Shown: positions 44,787 through 52,702 of the stretch, one piece after another | Numbering within the stretch: the stretch's first letter is position 1 | Layout: each line of letters begins with the position of its first letter | Source of the DNA: Streptomyces sp. WAC05374 | GTDB lineage: Bacteria > Actinomycetota > Actinomycetes > Streptomycetales > Streptomycetaceae | Direction of reading: 5' to 3' | DNA length: 64,000 nt | NCBI RefSeq assembly: GCF_004353505.1 | Contig: NZ_SMNQ01000003.1 | Coordinates: 124,001-188,000 of the forward strand | Translations under genes and position numbers: made by a program | The notes under the pieces: model-generated | What the model saw: only the letters and a program-made list of their open reading frames with translations | What the model was told of the DNA's origin: nothing | Databases searched by the model: none

Positions 44787-45491
44787 TCACAGGGGAAGCG
44801 GCCCCGAAGGCGACGCACCCCCGCCGGCGGACGCCGCACGGTCCAGCAGCCCCGTCCGGGCGGCCAGCGCCGCGGCCTCCAGCCGCGATCCGACACCGAG
44901 CTTCATCAGCACCCGCTGCACATGCGTACGGGCCGTGCTGGGCGCGATGCGCATGCCCGCCGCGATCAGCCGGGTGTCCTCGCCCTCCGCGACCCGCACC
45001 AGCACCTCCACCTCGCGCGGGGTGAGCAGCCGCAGCAGGCGTTGGCCCTCGTCGTCCGGCTGGGCGGCCGGGTTGAGCAGCTCGGTGAACGCGCCCTGGA
45101 GGAGCTGCGGCGCCACCGCCGCCTCGCCCGCCCTGGCCTTCATCATGGCGCGCTCCACGCCCTCGATGCGCTCGTCGTGGCGGACGTAACCGGAGGCGCC
45201 GGCCGCGAACGCCGCCGCGATGCCGCGCGGGGACGGGACCGGGCCGAGGACCACCACGGCGACCTGGGGACGCTCCCGTTTGATCGTCACGATCGGGTCG
45301 AACGCGCCGGGTTCGGCGGGTGCCGCCGTGCCCAGCAGGCAGACCTCGGGAGCCCGGCTCACCACCAGTTCGGCCGCGCCGGCCGTGGGCGCGGCGGCCG
45401 CCAGGACCCGGTGCCCGCGCAGTTTGAGCGCCGAGGCGAGCGCCTCCGCGAGCAGTCGGTGGTCGTCGACCACCATGAGCCGCACGCCCAT
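44787..45491 (-). CDS. LuxR-type regulator with degenerate (pseudo-) receiver
   Basis: 234 residues from ATG 45491 (GGGGGGAAG upstream). The receiver begins VRLMVVDDHRLLAEALASAL, keeping the acidic pair. The strand that should end in the phospho-acceptor Asp reads VCLLGTAAP, so Gly replaces Asp. Lys is Arg in GYVRHDE, and the Thr/Ser switch position is Gly (VVLGPVPS). The LuxR HTH is intact (LTPREVEVLVRVAEGEDTRLIAAG, STARTHVQRVLMKLGV). It should act without phosphorylation, perhaps through a ligand or partner. It is adjacent to the gal operon in the same direction, but about 145 bp upstream. Confidence 0.85.
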   Translation of the reverse strand: MGVRLMVVDDHRLLAEALASALKLRGHRVLAAAAPTAGAAELVVSRAPEVCLLGTAAPAEPGAFDPIVTIKRERPQVAVVVLGPVPSPRGIAAAFAAGASGYVRHDERIEGVERAMMKARAGEAAVAPQLLQGAFTELLNPAAQPDDEGQRLLRLLTPREVEVLVRVAEGEDTRLIAAGMRIAPSTARTHVQRVLMKLGVGSRLEAAALAARTGLLDRAASAGGGASPSGPLPL

Positions 45492-45653
45492 CGAGCTTCC
45501 CCCCATCCACCTGGGACCGGCCCCCCGCCGACCCCAGCACTGTTGACCCGGCAAGCTACACGCTTGTTCGACGTCGCGCGCCTGTTACTTGTCAGAAGCC
45601 CCCCAGAATGTCGAATTCTTCGTCAAACAGGGCTACGTGCGGAACACCACGTG

Positions 45654-45694
45654 GACGGCCCGGCACATCGGGTCTGCCGATGTGCCGGGCCGTC
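45654..45694. terminator. very strong hairpin after the PQQ-propeller operon
   Basis: An 18-bp perfect stem (45654-45671 with 45677-45694, loop GTCTG), 17 bp beyond the last stop codon of the four-gene operon. It also insulates the divergent-side regulator promoter. The rest of the 220-bp gap includes AGAATgtcgaATTCT (45605-45619), a small AT-rich dyad. Confidence 0.85.
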
Positions 45695-45711
45695 ACCCGG
45701 TGCGCCGCCGC

Positions 45712-47469
45712 TCAGTGCGTGGTGAACCCGATCGCCAGGTACTCCTTGTGGTCGGTGGACGAGTCGCTCGGCTTGTCGAACAGGTCGTCGGCGATGAACA
45801 GCCTGCCGTCGCTGTAGCGGATCTCCGCCGAGTCCAGCACGAAGGACTGCTCCGCGGACCGTACGGACTTGTCGGAGGGGTTCTCCAGCAGGACCGTCTG
45901 CTTGAAGGTGCCGCCGTCGATGCTCACGACCTGGCCGCCCTTGTCGTAGGGCGCCTTCTTGTACGCGATGATGTTGCCGCCGTCCATCCGCAGCGGGAAC
46001 ATCGAGTACCGGTCGCCCGCGTCAGCCTTGTCGGTGGTGGGCTTGCCGGTGGTGAGGTCGAACGACACGATCTCGTTGGTGTCCCCGTACTCGCCGCCGC
46101 CCTCGTGGTCCTCGGTGGGCAGGTAGAGCCGGTTGTTGCCGACGACCGCCCGGTGGCAGACCTCCACGCCGGACGAGTCGCACTCGGCGGCGTACCGCTC
46201 GGCGTCCGCCGCGATCTTCACCTTGAGCTTGCCGGTCTTCTCGTCGATGGAGAAGAAGTCCGAGATGCCGGAGCCGTCACCGGCGGTGTCGCCGACGTCG
46301 GCGGCGACCACCAGCGGCTTGGTGGAGACGATGCCCGCGTCCTCGACACCGGCCGGCATCTTGAACGACGACAGGGGCGCGCCGGTCTTCGGGTCGAGGT
46401 TCTGGATGAGCAGGTAGGCGCTGTCGTACGGGCCGCAGAGGCGGGCCGCGACCAGGGCCTCGCCGCCGCCGTAGCCGCGGTCCTCGCACTCCTCGGCGTT
46501 GACCTGCGGCTTCCACAGCTCCTTGCCGGTGGTCAGGTCCCAGGCGGCGCCGCCGTCGAGGCCGCCGGCGGCGACGGTGGTGGCGCCGATGGTGACCTCG
46601 TCGAACGAGACCTTGTCGTCACCGGCGTCGGCGCCCGTGACGGACTTGCGCCAGAGCAGTTTGCCGGTGGTCAGGTCGATGACGCCGACCTCGGTGCACG
46701 GCTGGAAGTTCTTCGGCGGGACGCGCTTGGCGGCCTCGAAGACGATGGCGGTCTTGTTGTCCTTGACGTGGCGCGACGCGGCGCAGACCTGGCCGGGCAG
46801 CGGCGTGGTCCACAGCGGGGTGCCCTTGTCGAGGTCGTAGCCGACGACCGACTCGACGCCGGACTTGACGTACGCCTTGTCGGTGACCCAGGAGCCGTTG
46901 ACGTCCGTGAGGTCGGTGACCTCGGGCAGCGGCACCTGGAAGGCGACCTTCGCCTTGGTGTTGCCGGACGCCTTCTCCTGGCCGGGGCCGTCCGGGCCGC
47001 CCTTGCCGCCGCCCTCGGCGCTTCCGGTGGTGCCGGAGGAACCCTTGGCGTTGTCCGTGGGGGCGTCCTCGCCGCCGGAACTGGCGTACCAGACGCCGCC
47101 GACGACGATCAGGGCGACGGCGACGGCCGCGGCGATGATGATCTGCATCTGCGCGGACAGTTTCTTGCCGCCGCCGGTCCCGCCCTGGACGGGCTGCTGC
47201 ATCGGCGCGGTGGGGTAGCCGTACCCGGGCTGCTGCGGGTATCCGCCCGGCTGCGTCGGCGGCTGGCCCGGCGCCTGCGGGTAGCCGTAGCCCGGCGGCT
47301 GCGCGGGGGGCGGCGTCTGGGGGTAGCCGTAACCGGGGTTCTGCGGCGGCGGGGTGGGCGCGCCGAAGCCCTGCGCGGGAGGGTCGTGCGGGGCGCCGAA
47401 TCCGCCGGAGGGCGGCTGGTTCGGGGGCTGGCCGGGCGGCTGGTTCGGGGGCGGTGGCGGCTGCGTCAT
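45712..47469 (-). CDS. membrane-anchored PQQ-type beta-propeller protein (4th of operon)
   Basis: 585 residues from ATG 47469. A Pro/Gln/Gly/Tyr-rich cytoplasmic tail (about 100 residues, GYGYPQ repeats) and one helix (QMQIIIAAAVAVALIVVGGVW) are followed by an extracellular domain with propeller blades: YDLDKGTPLWTTPL, IDLTTGKLLWRKSV, WDLTTGKELWKPQ, FDLTTGKPTTDK. These are the WD-strand repeats of quinoprotein/BamB-like folds. Six Cys in the blades suggest disulfides. No enzyme motif is visible. Probably a surface sensing or binding protein. Confidence 0.83.
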   Translation of the reverse strand: MTQPPPPPNQPPGQPPNQPPSGGFGAPHDPPAQGFGAPTPPPQNPGYGYPQTPPPAQPPGYGYPQAPGQPPTQPGGYPQQPGYGYPTAPMQQPVQGGTGGGKKLSAQMQIIIAAAVAVALIVVGGVWYASSGGEDAPTDNAKGSSGTTGSAEGGGKGGPDGPGQEKASGNTKAKVAFQVPLPEVTDLTDVNGSWVTDKAYVKSGVESVVGYDLDKGTPLWTTPLPGQVCAASRHVKDNKTAIVFEAAKRVPPKNFQPCTEVGVIDLTTGKLLWRKSVTGADAGDDKVSFDEVTIGATTVAAGGLDGGAAWDLTTGKELWKPQVNAEECEDRGYGGGEALVAARLCGPYDSAYLLIQNLDPKTGAPLSSFKMPAGVEDAGIVSTKPLVVAADVGDTAGDGSGISDFFSIDEKTGKLKVKIAADAERYAAECDSSGVEVCHRAVVGNNRLYLPTEDHEGGGEYGDTNEIVSFDLTTGKPTTDKADAGDRYSMFPLRMDGGNIIAYKKAPYDKGGQVVSIDGGTFKQTVLLENPSDKSVRSAEQSFVLDSAEIRYSDGRLFIADDLFDKPSDSSTDHKEYLAIGFTTH

Positions 47470-47530
47470 GGTGTGCGTACCTCGGGAAGGGAAGGGTGTT
47501 GGTTCGGGGCGTGGGGGATCGAGGACGCGG

Positions 47531-49063
47531 TCACGGTCCGAAGGCCATGAGCATGTCGCTGGTCCTCTCATGGGTGTCGTCGCCGACGAGGTTGGCGGAC
47601 ACCAGGAAGTAGCGGCCGTCCTCGTACACGGCGTTCGGCTCGTCCAGCCGCTGGTGGGTTCTGGCGCTGGACTCCGGCAGGCGCAGCAGCGGCCGGAACG
47701 TCGTCGCGTCCGGTCCGGCGGACGCGACCGCGCCCGCCCGCGCGGTGCCGGTGAAGGCGGGCAGGACCTCGACCAGCAGGTCGGGGCCGGACATCCGCAG
47801 CGGCATGACGAGCCGCCCGGGCGGGGCGGCGATGCGGCGGACGACGGTACCGGTGTCCAGGTCGAAGCCCACCACCTGGTTGGTGGCGCCGGGCCCGGAG
47901 CCGCTCGCCCGGGTCGCCATGTAGAAGACGCGGCCGTCGGTGACGGTCCGGCAGTTCTGGAGGCTGTTGGTGTCGCTGGCGTGCGCCGTGCACCCCGGGG
48001 CGTACTGGTCCGGGCCGGCGAGCGCGGACCGCCGGGCGCCCTTGTCGGTGAGCGCGAGGACGGCCCGCTTGTCGTTGGCCCGGTCGTACAGGGAGACCAC
48101 CAGCGGGCGGACCGAGTAGACGTGGTCGATGTGGTAGCCGCGCTTGATGTCGTACGTCCACCGGGCCCGGCCGGTGACCGGGTCGACCTCCTGGACCTGC
48201 TCGTGCGGTACGTCGGCCGTGCCGTCCTGGCAGGACAGGGAGGCGATCAGGGCGGGCCCGCCGGCGAAGGCCTGGGCCGTGCACCGTCCGGGTGTCTGGC
48301 GGAAGAGCCGCGTGCCGTCACTGAGCCGGTAGGCGGTGGAGAAGCTGACCCGGCCGGCGGTGACCGTGTCGCCGGTGATCGCCAGGGAGTAGTCGGTGAA
48401 GGCGTCCCACTGACCCTCCTGGGCGATCGTCCTCTGCCAGCCCTGCTTGCCGGTGCGCAGGTCGATCATCCGCAGGGAGCGGCACTCGCTCTTCGGCCCC
48501 GGGTCCAGCCGGGTCACCACGGCGATCCTGCCCTCGACGGAGACCGTGGGGGTGGCCCGGCACAGGTCGCGGTCCAGGGGCAGGCTCCACCGGAGCCGGC
48601 CGTCGCTCACCGAGTACGCCGACACCGTGCGGTGGGCGGCCGTGACGATCGTGTCGCCGACCGTCCACGGGCCGAGGACCTCGACCAGCCTGTTGGGCAG
48701 GTCGGTGTCGTTCTTCCGTATCCACAGCGCCCTGGCGTCGCCGGGCTTGCGGCCGGCGTTGATGCTCGCGGCCCCGGCGGTGTCGGGGCCGGCCGGCGGT
48801 GTGGCCACCGGACCAGCCGGGGAGGCCGGGGCGCTGTGCGCGGGGGCGGCGGACGGCTTGCCGTCGTGACCGCCGCTGTCCCGGGTGGCGTACCAGGTGC
48901 CGCCGCCGAGGACGGCAAGCGCCGCCGCGGCGGCGATCAGGACTCTGCCCCTGCGGCGGGGCGGGCCGGGGGGCGGACCGGGCCGGCCCTGTGCGCCCCC
49001 GTGCGGGTTGAGCGTGCCGTACGGCCCGGCCGGACCGGGCGACGGCGGGGTGTGCTGAGTCAT
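47531..49063 (-). CDS. membrane-anchored PQQ-type beta-propeller protein (3rd of operon)
   Basis: 510 residues. A short Pro/Gly-rich tail (NPHGGAQGRPGPP), RRRGR and one helix (VLIAAAAALAVLGGGTWYA) precede a Pro/Ala linker and the propeller: WTVGDTIVTAAHRTVSAYSV, IDLRTGKQGWQRTI, VDPVTGRARWTYDI, FDLDTGTVVRRI. Sequence pattern and Cys positions match the neighbours closely (CRATPT, LSCQDG, LQNCRTV). It lies 61 bp before the next gene and 16 bp after the preceding one. A paralogue of the other three; substrate unknown. Confidence 0.83.
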   Translation of the reverse strand: MTQHTPPSPGPAGPYGTLNPHGGAQGRPGPPPGPPRRRGRVLIAAAAALAVLGGGTWYATRDSGGHDGKPSAAPAHSAPASPAGPVATPPAGPDTAGAASINAGRKPGDARALWIRKNDTDLPNRLVEVLGPWTVGDTIVTAAHRTVSAYSVSDGRLRWSLPLDRDLCRATPTVSVEGRIAVVTRLDPGPKSECRSLRMIDLRTGKQGWQRTIAQEGQWDAFTDYSLAITGDTVTAGRVSFSTAYRLSDGTRLFRQTPGRCTAQAFAGGPALIASLSCQDGTADVPHEQVQEVDPVTGRARWTYDIKRGYHIDHVYSVRPLVVSLYDRANDKRAVLALTDKGARRSALAGPDQYAPGCTAHASDTNSLQNCRTVTDGRVFYMATRASGSGPGATNQVVGFDLDTGTVVRRIAAPPGRLVMPLRMSGPDLLVEVLPAFTGTARAGAVASAGPDATTFRPLLRLPESSARTHQRLDEPNAVYEDGRYFLVSANLVGDDTHERTSDMLMAFGP

Positions 49064-49079
49064 CGAAGGTGCCCTGCCG

Positions 49080-50594
49080 TCATGCGCCGAAAGCCATCAT
49101 GGTCGCCGTCTCCCGCTCCTCGTCGTCGCCGGAGCCGCCGACCCTGCCGCTGACGAGCAGGTAGCGCCCGTCGGCGTACAGCGGCCGGGGACCGGACAGC
49201 CGCCCCTCCTCCTGGGCGCGGCCGACCGGGGCGCGCATCAGGACCCGGGGCGCGGTGGCGCCCGGGGCGACGGACCCGACCAGGTGCGGGCCGTCGTCCA
49301 GCGGCGCGGCGTCGAACAGCAGGTCCCGGCCGGACATGCCCAGCGGGCGGGCGAGCGCCTTCGCGGGCGTGGCGACGCGGCGTACCGTTTTCCCGGTCGC
49401 GAGGTCGACGGCGACGATCGTGTTGCCCTCGCCGCCGTCCGCGCCGGGTGCCGTGGCCACGTAGAGCGTGTCGTCGTCCACCGCGGTCCGGCAGCTCAGC
49501 AGTTCGCTGTCGCCGGGGTCGCCGCAGTGCGCGTCGAACCCGGCCGCGCCGGCGAGCGCCGACCGCCGGGCGCCGCCGTCGGTGAGGGCGAACACGCCGG
49601 TCGTCGCGCCCGTGTCGTCGCCCACGGCCACGACCAGCGGGGCGACCGAGTAGACGCCCTGGACGCGGGAGCCGGGCGCGAGGGGGTGCCGCCAGCGCAC
49701 CGCGCCGGTGACCGGGTCGAGTTCCTGGACCTCCTCCCGTCCCCCGCCGCCGGGCCGGAGGCAGGAGGCCGCCGCGATCAGCTTCGGACCGCCGGCGAAC
49801 GCGTAGGGCACGCACCCGGTGACCGGCGGCGAGCCGAACAGCCGCTTGCCGTCGGTGAGGCGGTACGCGCTGGAGGCGCCGAGCCGCCCGACGGCCACCG
49901 TGCCGCCGGTGAACGCCAGCGAGTACGTCTCGCTGACGTCCGACCCGTTCTCCTTGGCGATCCGCGTCTCCCAGCCCGCCCGGCCGGTGTTCAGGTCGAT
50001 CACGCGGAGCCGGCGGCAGTCGCCCTTCGCGCCGGGGCCGTCCTTGGTGACGACGGCGATGCGCCGGTCGGCGGTCGTACGGGTCGAGGCGGAACAGAGG
50101 TCGCCGTCGAGCGCCAAGCGCCACTTCTCCCGCCCGTCGGCGGCCGAATGGGCCGTGACCGTGCGGTGCATGGCGGTGACGACGGTGTCGCCGGCCTGCC
50201 AGGGGCCGTGGACGGCGACGCCGGATGCGGCGACGTCCACGGTGTTCCTGCGCAGGTACAGCAGCTTCGCCTCGTCCGCCGCGCGGGCGGCGTTGACGCG
50301 GTCGGCCACCGCCGGGTCAAGGTGGGGCGGGGTCGACCCGCTGGGGCCGGGGTGCGCCTGGCCGGGCGGTGGGGCGGAGCCGCCGCTCGCGGGGCTCTTG
50401 CCGTCTCCGTCGCCGGTGCCGGCGTACCACCAGGCCCCGCCGCCGCCGAGGACGACCAGGGCCGCCACGGCGGCGAGCAGGGCGCGGCCGCCGCGCCGGC
50501 GGGGCGGGGGCGGCGGCTGGGCGCCGCCCCCGTGCGGGTTGAGCGAGCCGTACGGCCCCGGCGGGCCGTACGCGCCATGGATCGGCTGACTCAT
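49080..50594 (-). CDS. membrane-anchored PQQ-type beta-propeller protein (2nd of operon)
   Basis: 504 residues. Tail NPHGGGAQPPPPPRRRGG and helix ALLAAVAALVVLGGGGAWWY, then blades WQAGDTVVTAMHRTVTAHSA, IDLNTGRAGWETRI, LDPVTGAVRWRHPL and VDLATGKTVRRV, ending in REETATMM-like ERETATMMAFGA. It is closest to the 510-residue paralogue (same tail type and length), suggesting the most recent duplication. It starts 16 bp after the upstream stop. Confidence 0.83.
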   Translation of the reverse strand: MSQPIHGAYGPPGPYGSLNPHGGGAQPPPPPRRRGGRALLAAVAALVVLGGGGAWWYAGTGDGDGKSPASGGSAPPPGQAHPGPSGSTPPHLDPAVADRVNAARAADEAKLLYLRRNTVDVAASGVAVHGPWQAGDTVVTAMHRTVTAHSAADGREKWRLALDGDLCSASTRTTADRRIAVVTKDGPGAKGDCRRLRVIDLNTGRAGWETRIAKENGSDVSETYSLAFTGGTVAVGRLGASSAYRLTDGKRLFGSPPVTGCVPYAFAGGPKLIAAASCLRPGGGGREEVQELDPVTGAVRWRHPLAPGSRVQGVYSVAPLVVAVGDDTGATTGVFALTDGGARRSALAGAAGFDAHCGDPGDSELLSCRTAVDDDTLYVATAPGADGGEGNTIVAVDLATGKTVRRVATPAKALARPLGMSGRDLLFDAAPLDDGPHLVGSVAPGATAPRVLMRAPVGRAQEEGRLSGPRPLYADGRYLLVSGRVGGSGDDEERETATMMAFGA

Positions 50595-50610
50595 CGGACG
50601 GGCCCCGTGC

Positions 50611-52458
50611 TCACTTGCCGAAGGCCATCATCGTCTTCGTCTGCTTCTCCTCGGTGTCGTTGCGGGCGCTGACGCGGCCGCTGGCGATGAAGAAGCGTCC
50701 GTCGGCGTAGGCGTACTTCGGCGAGTAGAAGTCGCTCTCGATCTCGGCCGTCGACGCCGGGTGCTGGAGCAGCACCTTGGGGCTGCCGCCCGTGGGGGCG
50801 AGGGTGGCGACGGCGCCGCCGCGGTCCCAGGAGCCCTCCATGTACATGAGGACGTCGCCGCCCTCCATGCGCAGCGGGGTCATGGTCCGCTGCGGTCCGG
50901 CGGCGGCGCGCCACTTGGGCTTGCCGGTGTTCAGGTCGAAGGCCACCACGTCGTTGGTGCCGTTGGTGAGCTGGGTGGGCTCGGTCGACATGTAGAAGGT
51001 GTTCGCGTCGGCGGCGACACCGGTGCAGCCCTGGAGGTTCTCGCCGAAGACGACGAAGGAGCCGCCGCACTTGGGGTTGAACTTGTCCTTGCCGCCGTCG
51101 AGGGTCGAGCGGAGCTTGCCGGCGTCCGTGAGCGCGACGATGCTCCACTTCTTGCTGTCGGGCTCCTCGGTGGAGACGACCAGCGGGCTGACCGAGAAGA
51201 CCTTGGTGACCTCCCAGTTGGCGGGGAGCTTGTACGTCCACTTCGGCTTGCCGGTCGCCGGGTCGACCTCGCTGACCTCGTGCTGGGTCTTCTTGTAGTC
51301 ACCGGTGCGGCAGCTCGATGCGGCGATCAGCTTCGGTCCGCCCGCGTAGGCGAACGGCTTGCAGTCGGCGTCCGGCGTGCCGAACAGGTGCTTGCCGTCG
51401 GCGAGGGAGAAGCCGTGGGCGTTGCCGGTGCCGGCGGCCGTCACGGTGGTGCCGCTGATGGCGAGCGTCATGTCGGACAGGGCGTTGAAGCCGGTGCCCT
51501 GGGGAACGGGCTTCTTCCAGCCCGCCTTGCCGGTCTTGAGGTCGACCTGCTGGAGCACGGTGCAGTCGGCCTTCTCGCCGGCCTTGTCGTTGACGCCGAT
51601 GACGATCGTGCCGTTGTCGGCAGGCGCGACGGGGGCGGTGCACACCTCGGTGGTGAACGGCACCTCCCACTTCTTCTTGCCGTCGGTCACCGAGTAGCCC
51701 ACGAGGCTCTTGTACATGGCCTTGACGACGGTGTCGCCGACGACCCAGGGGCCGTACACGTCCGCGCCGTTGCGCGGCAGGTCCACGTCGTTGGTCATCA
51801 GCCACTCGACCTTGGCCTCGCCCGGCTTGCGCCCGGCGTTCAGGTCGTCGTTGGCCTCGCGGCCGCCGCCGCTGCCGTCGCCCTGGTCGACCTCACCGGT
51901 GCCGGTGGGGGCGGGCGCGGCGCTGGAGCCCTTGGCGTCGGACTTCTCGTTCTCGGTGCCGGAGTCGCCGCTGAGGGCGAGGTACGTGCCGCCGCCGATG
52001 ACGAGGAGGGCGGCGACGGCCGCGCCGATGATGACGGCGGGCTTGCCCTTGAAGGGGTTGCCGCGGCCGGCCGGCGGCGGCGTGGGCGTACCGGGGTACT
52101 GCGGCTGGCCGGGGTGGCCGCCGTAGGGGTTGGGCTGCTGGCCGTAGGGTCCGGGCTGCGCGGTGTACGGGCCGGGCTGGGCGTAGGGCCCGGGCTGCTG
52201 CGGGTAGCCGTAGCCGGGCGCGGCGGCGGGCGGCTGGCCCGGCATCTGCGGCGGTACCGGCGGCTGGGCGGTCGGCTGGGCCGGGGCGCCCTGCGGGGCG
52301 CCGTACGCCGGTGCGCCGGCCGGGGCCTGGCCGGGGGCCTGCGGCGGGACCGGCGGCTGGGCGGGCGGTGCCTGCGGTGGCTGAGGGGGCTGCTGGTGCG
52401 GGTCCTGCGGAGACCCGAAGCCCCCCTGCGGCGGTTGCTGGCTGGGCGGCTGAGTCAT
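50611..52458 (-). CDS. membrane-anchored PQQ-type beta-propeller protein (1st of operon)
   Basis: 615 residues from ATG 52458 (AAGGGGGAAG upstream). A long Gln/Pro/Gly/Ala-rich cytoplasmic tail (about 150 residues) and one helix (PAVIIGAAVAALLVIGGGTYLAL) precede blades WVVGDTVVKAMYKSLVGYSV, VDLKTGKAGWKKPV, VDPATGKPKWTYKL and FDLNTGKPKWRAA. The tail resembles that of the fourth gene. As the first gene it carries the operon promoter within the 244-bp gap up to the ABC-F gene. Confidence 0.83.
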   Translation of the reverse strand: MTQPPSQQPPQGGFGSPQDPHQQPPQPPQAPPAQPPVPPQAPGQAPAGAPAYGAPQGAPAQPTAQPPVPPQMPGQPPAAAPGYGYPQQPGPYAQPGPYTAQPGPYGQQPNPYGGHPGQPQYPGTPTPPPAGRGNPFKGKPAVIIGAAVAALLVIGGGTYLALSGDSGTENEKSDAKGSSAAPAPTGTGEVDQGDGSGGGREANDDLNAGRKPGEAKVEWLMTNDVDLPRNGADVYGPWVVGDTVVKAMYKSLVGYSVTDGKKKWEVPFTTEVCTAPVAPADNGTIVIGVNDKAGEKADCTVLQQVDLKTGKAGWKKPVPQGTGFNALSDMTLAISGTTVTAAGTGNAHGFSLADGKHLFGTPDADCKPFAYAGGPKLIAASSCRTGDYKKTQHEVSEVDPATGKPKWTYKLPANWEVTKVFSVSPLVVSTEEPDSKKWSIVALTDAGKLRSTLDGGKDKFNPKCGGSFVVFGENLQGCTGVAADANTFYMSTEPTQLTNGTNDVVAFDLNTGKPKWRAAAGPQRTMTPLRMEGGDVLMYMEGSWDRGGAVATLAPTGGSPKVLLQHPASTAEIESDFYSPKYAYADGRFFIASGRVSARNDTEEKQTKTMMAFGK

Positions 52459-52615
52459 CAGCGCTTCCCCCTTCGTGCGGTCCGCTGCCCGACCGGCCTC
52501 CCCCGCGATTCCGGCGCGCACGCATCGCCGGAATGGAGCGAATCGGACATGGATTCCGCAGTGTTACGTGAGTCGAGCGGGGCTTCTTTCTATCACTCGG
52601 CACCGTCACGAAAGG

Positions 52616-52651
52616 GGCCGGTCCGCCCCTGTTCCCAAGGGAGGACCGGCC
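52616..52651 (-). terminator. terminator after the ABC-F gene
   Basis: GGCCGGTCC (52616-52624) and GGACCGGCC (52643-52651) form a 9-bp perfect stem. On the minus strand CCCTTTCG follows. Confidence 0.65.
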
Positions 52652-52702
52652 TGTGATGCCCTCGTTATCCGCTCTCCACGCCTTCGCCACGTACCCCGGG
52701 GG

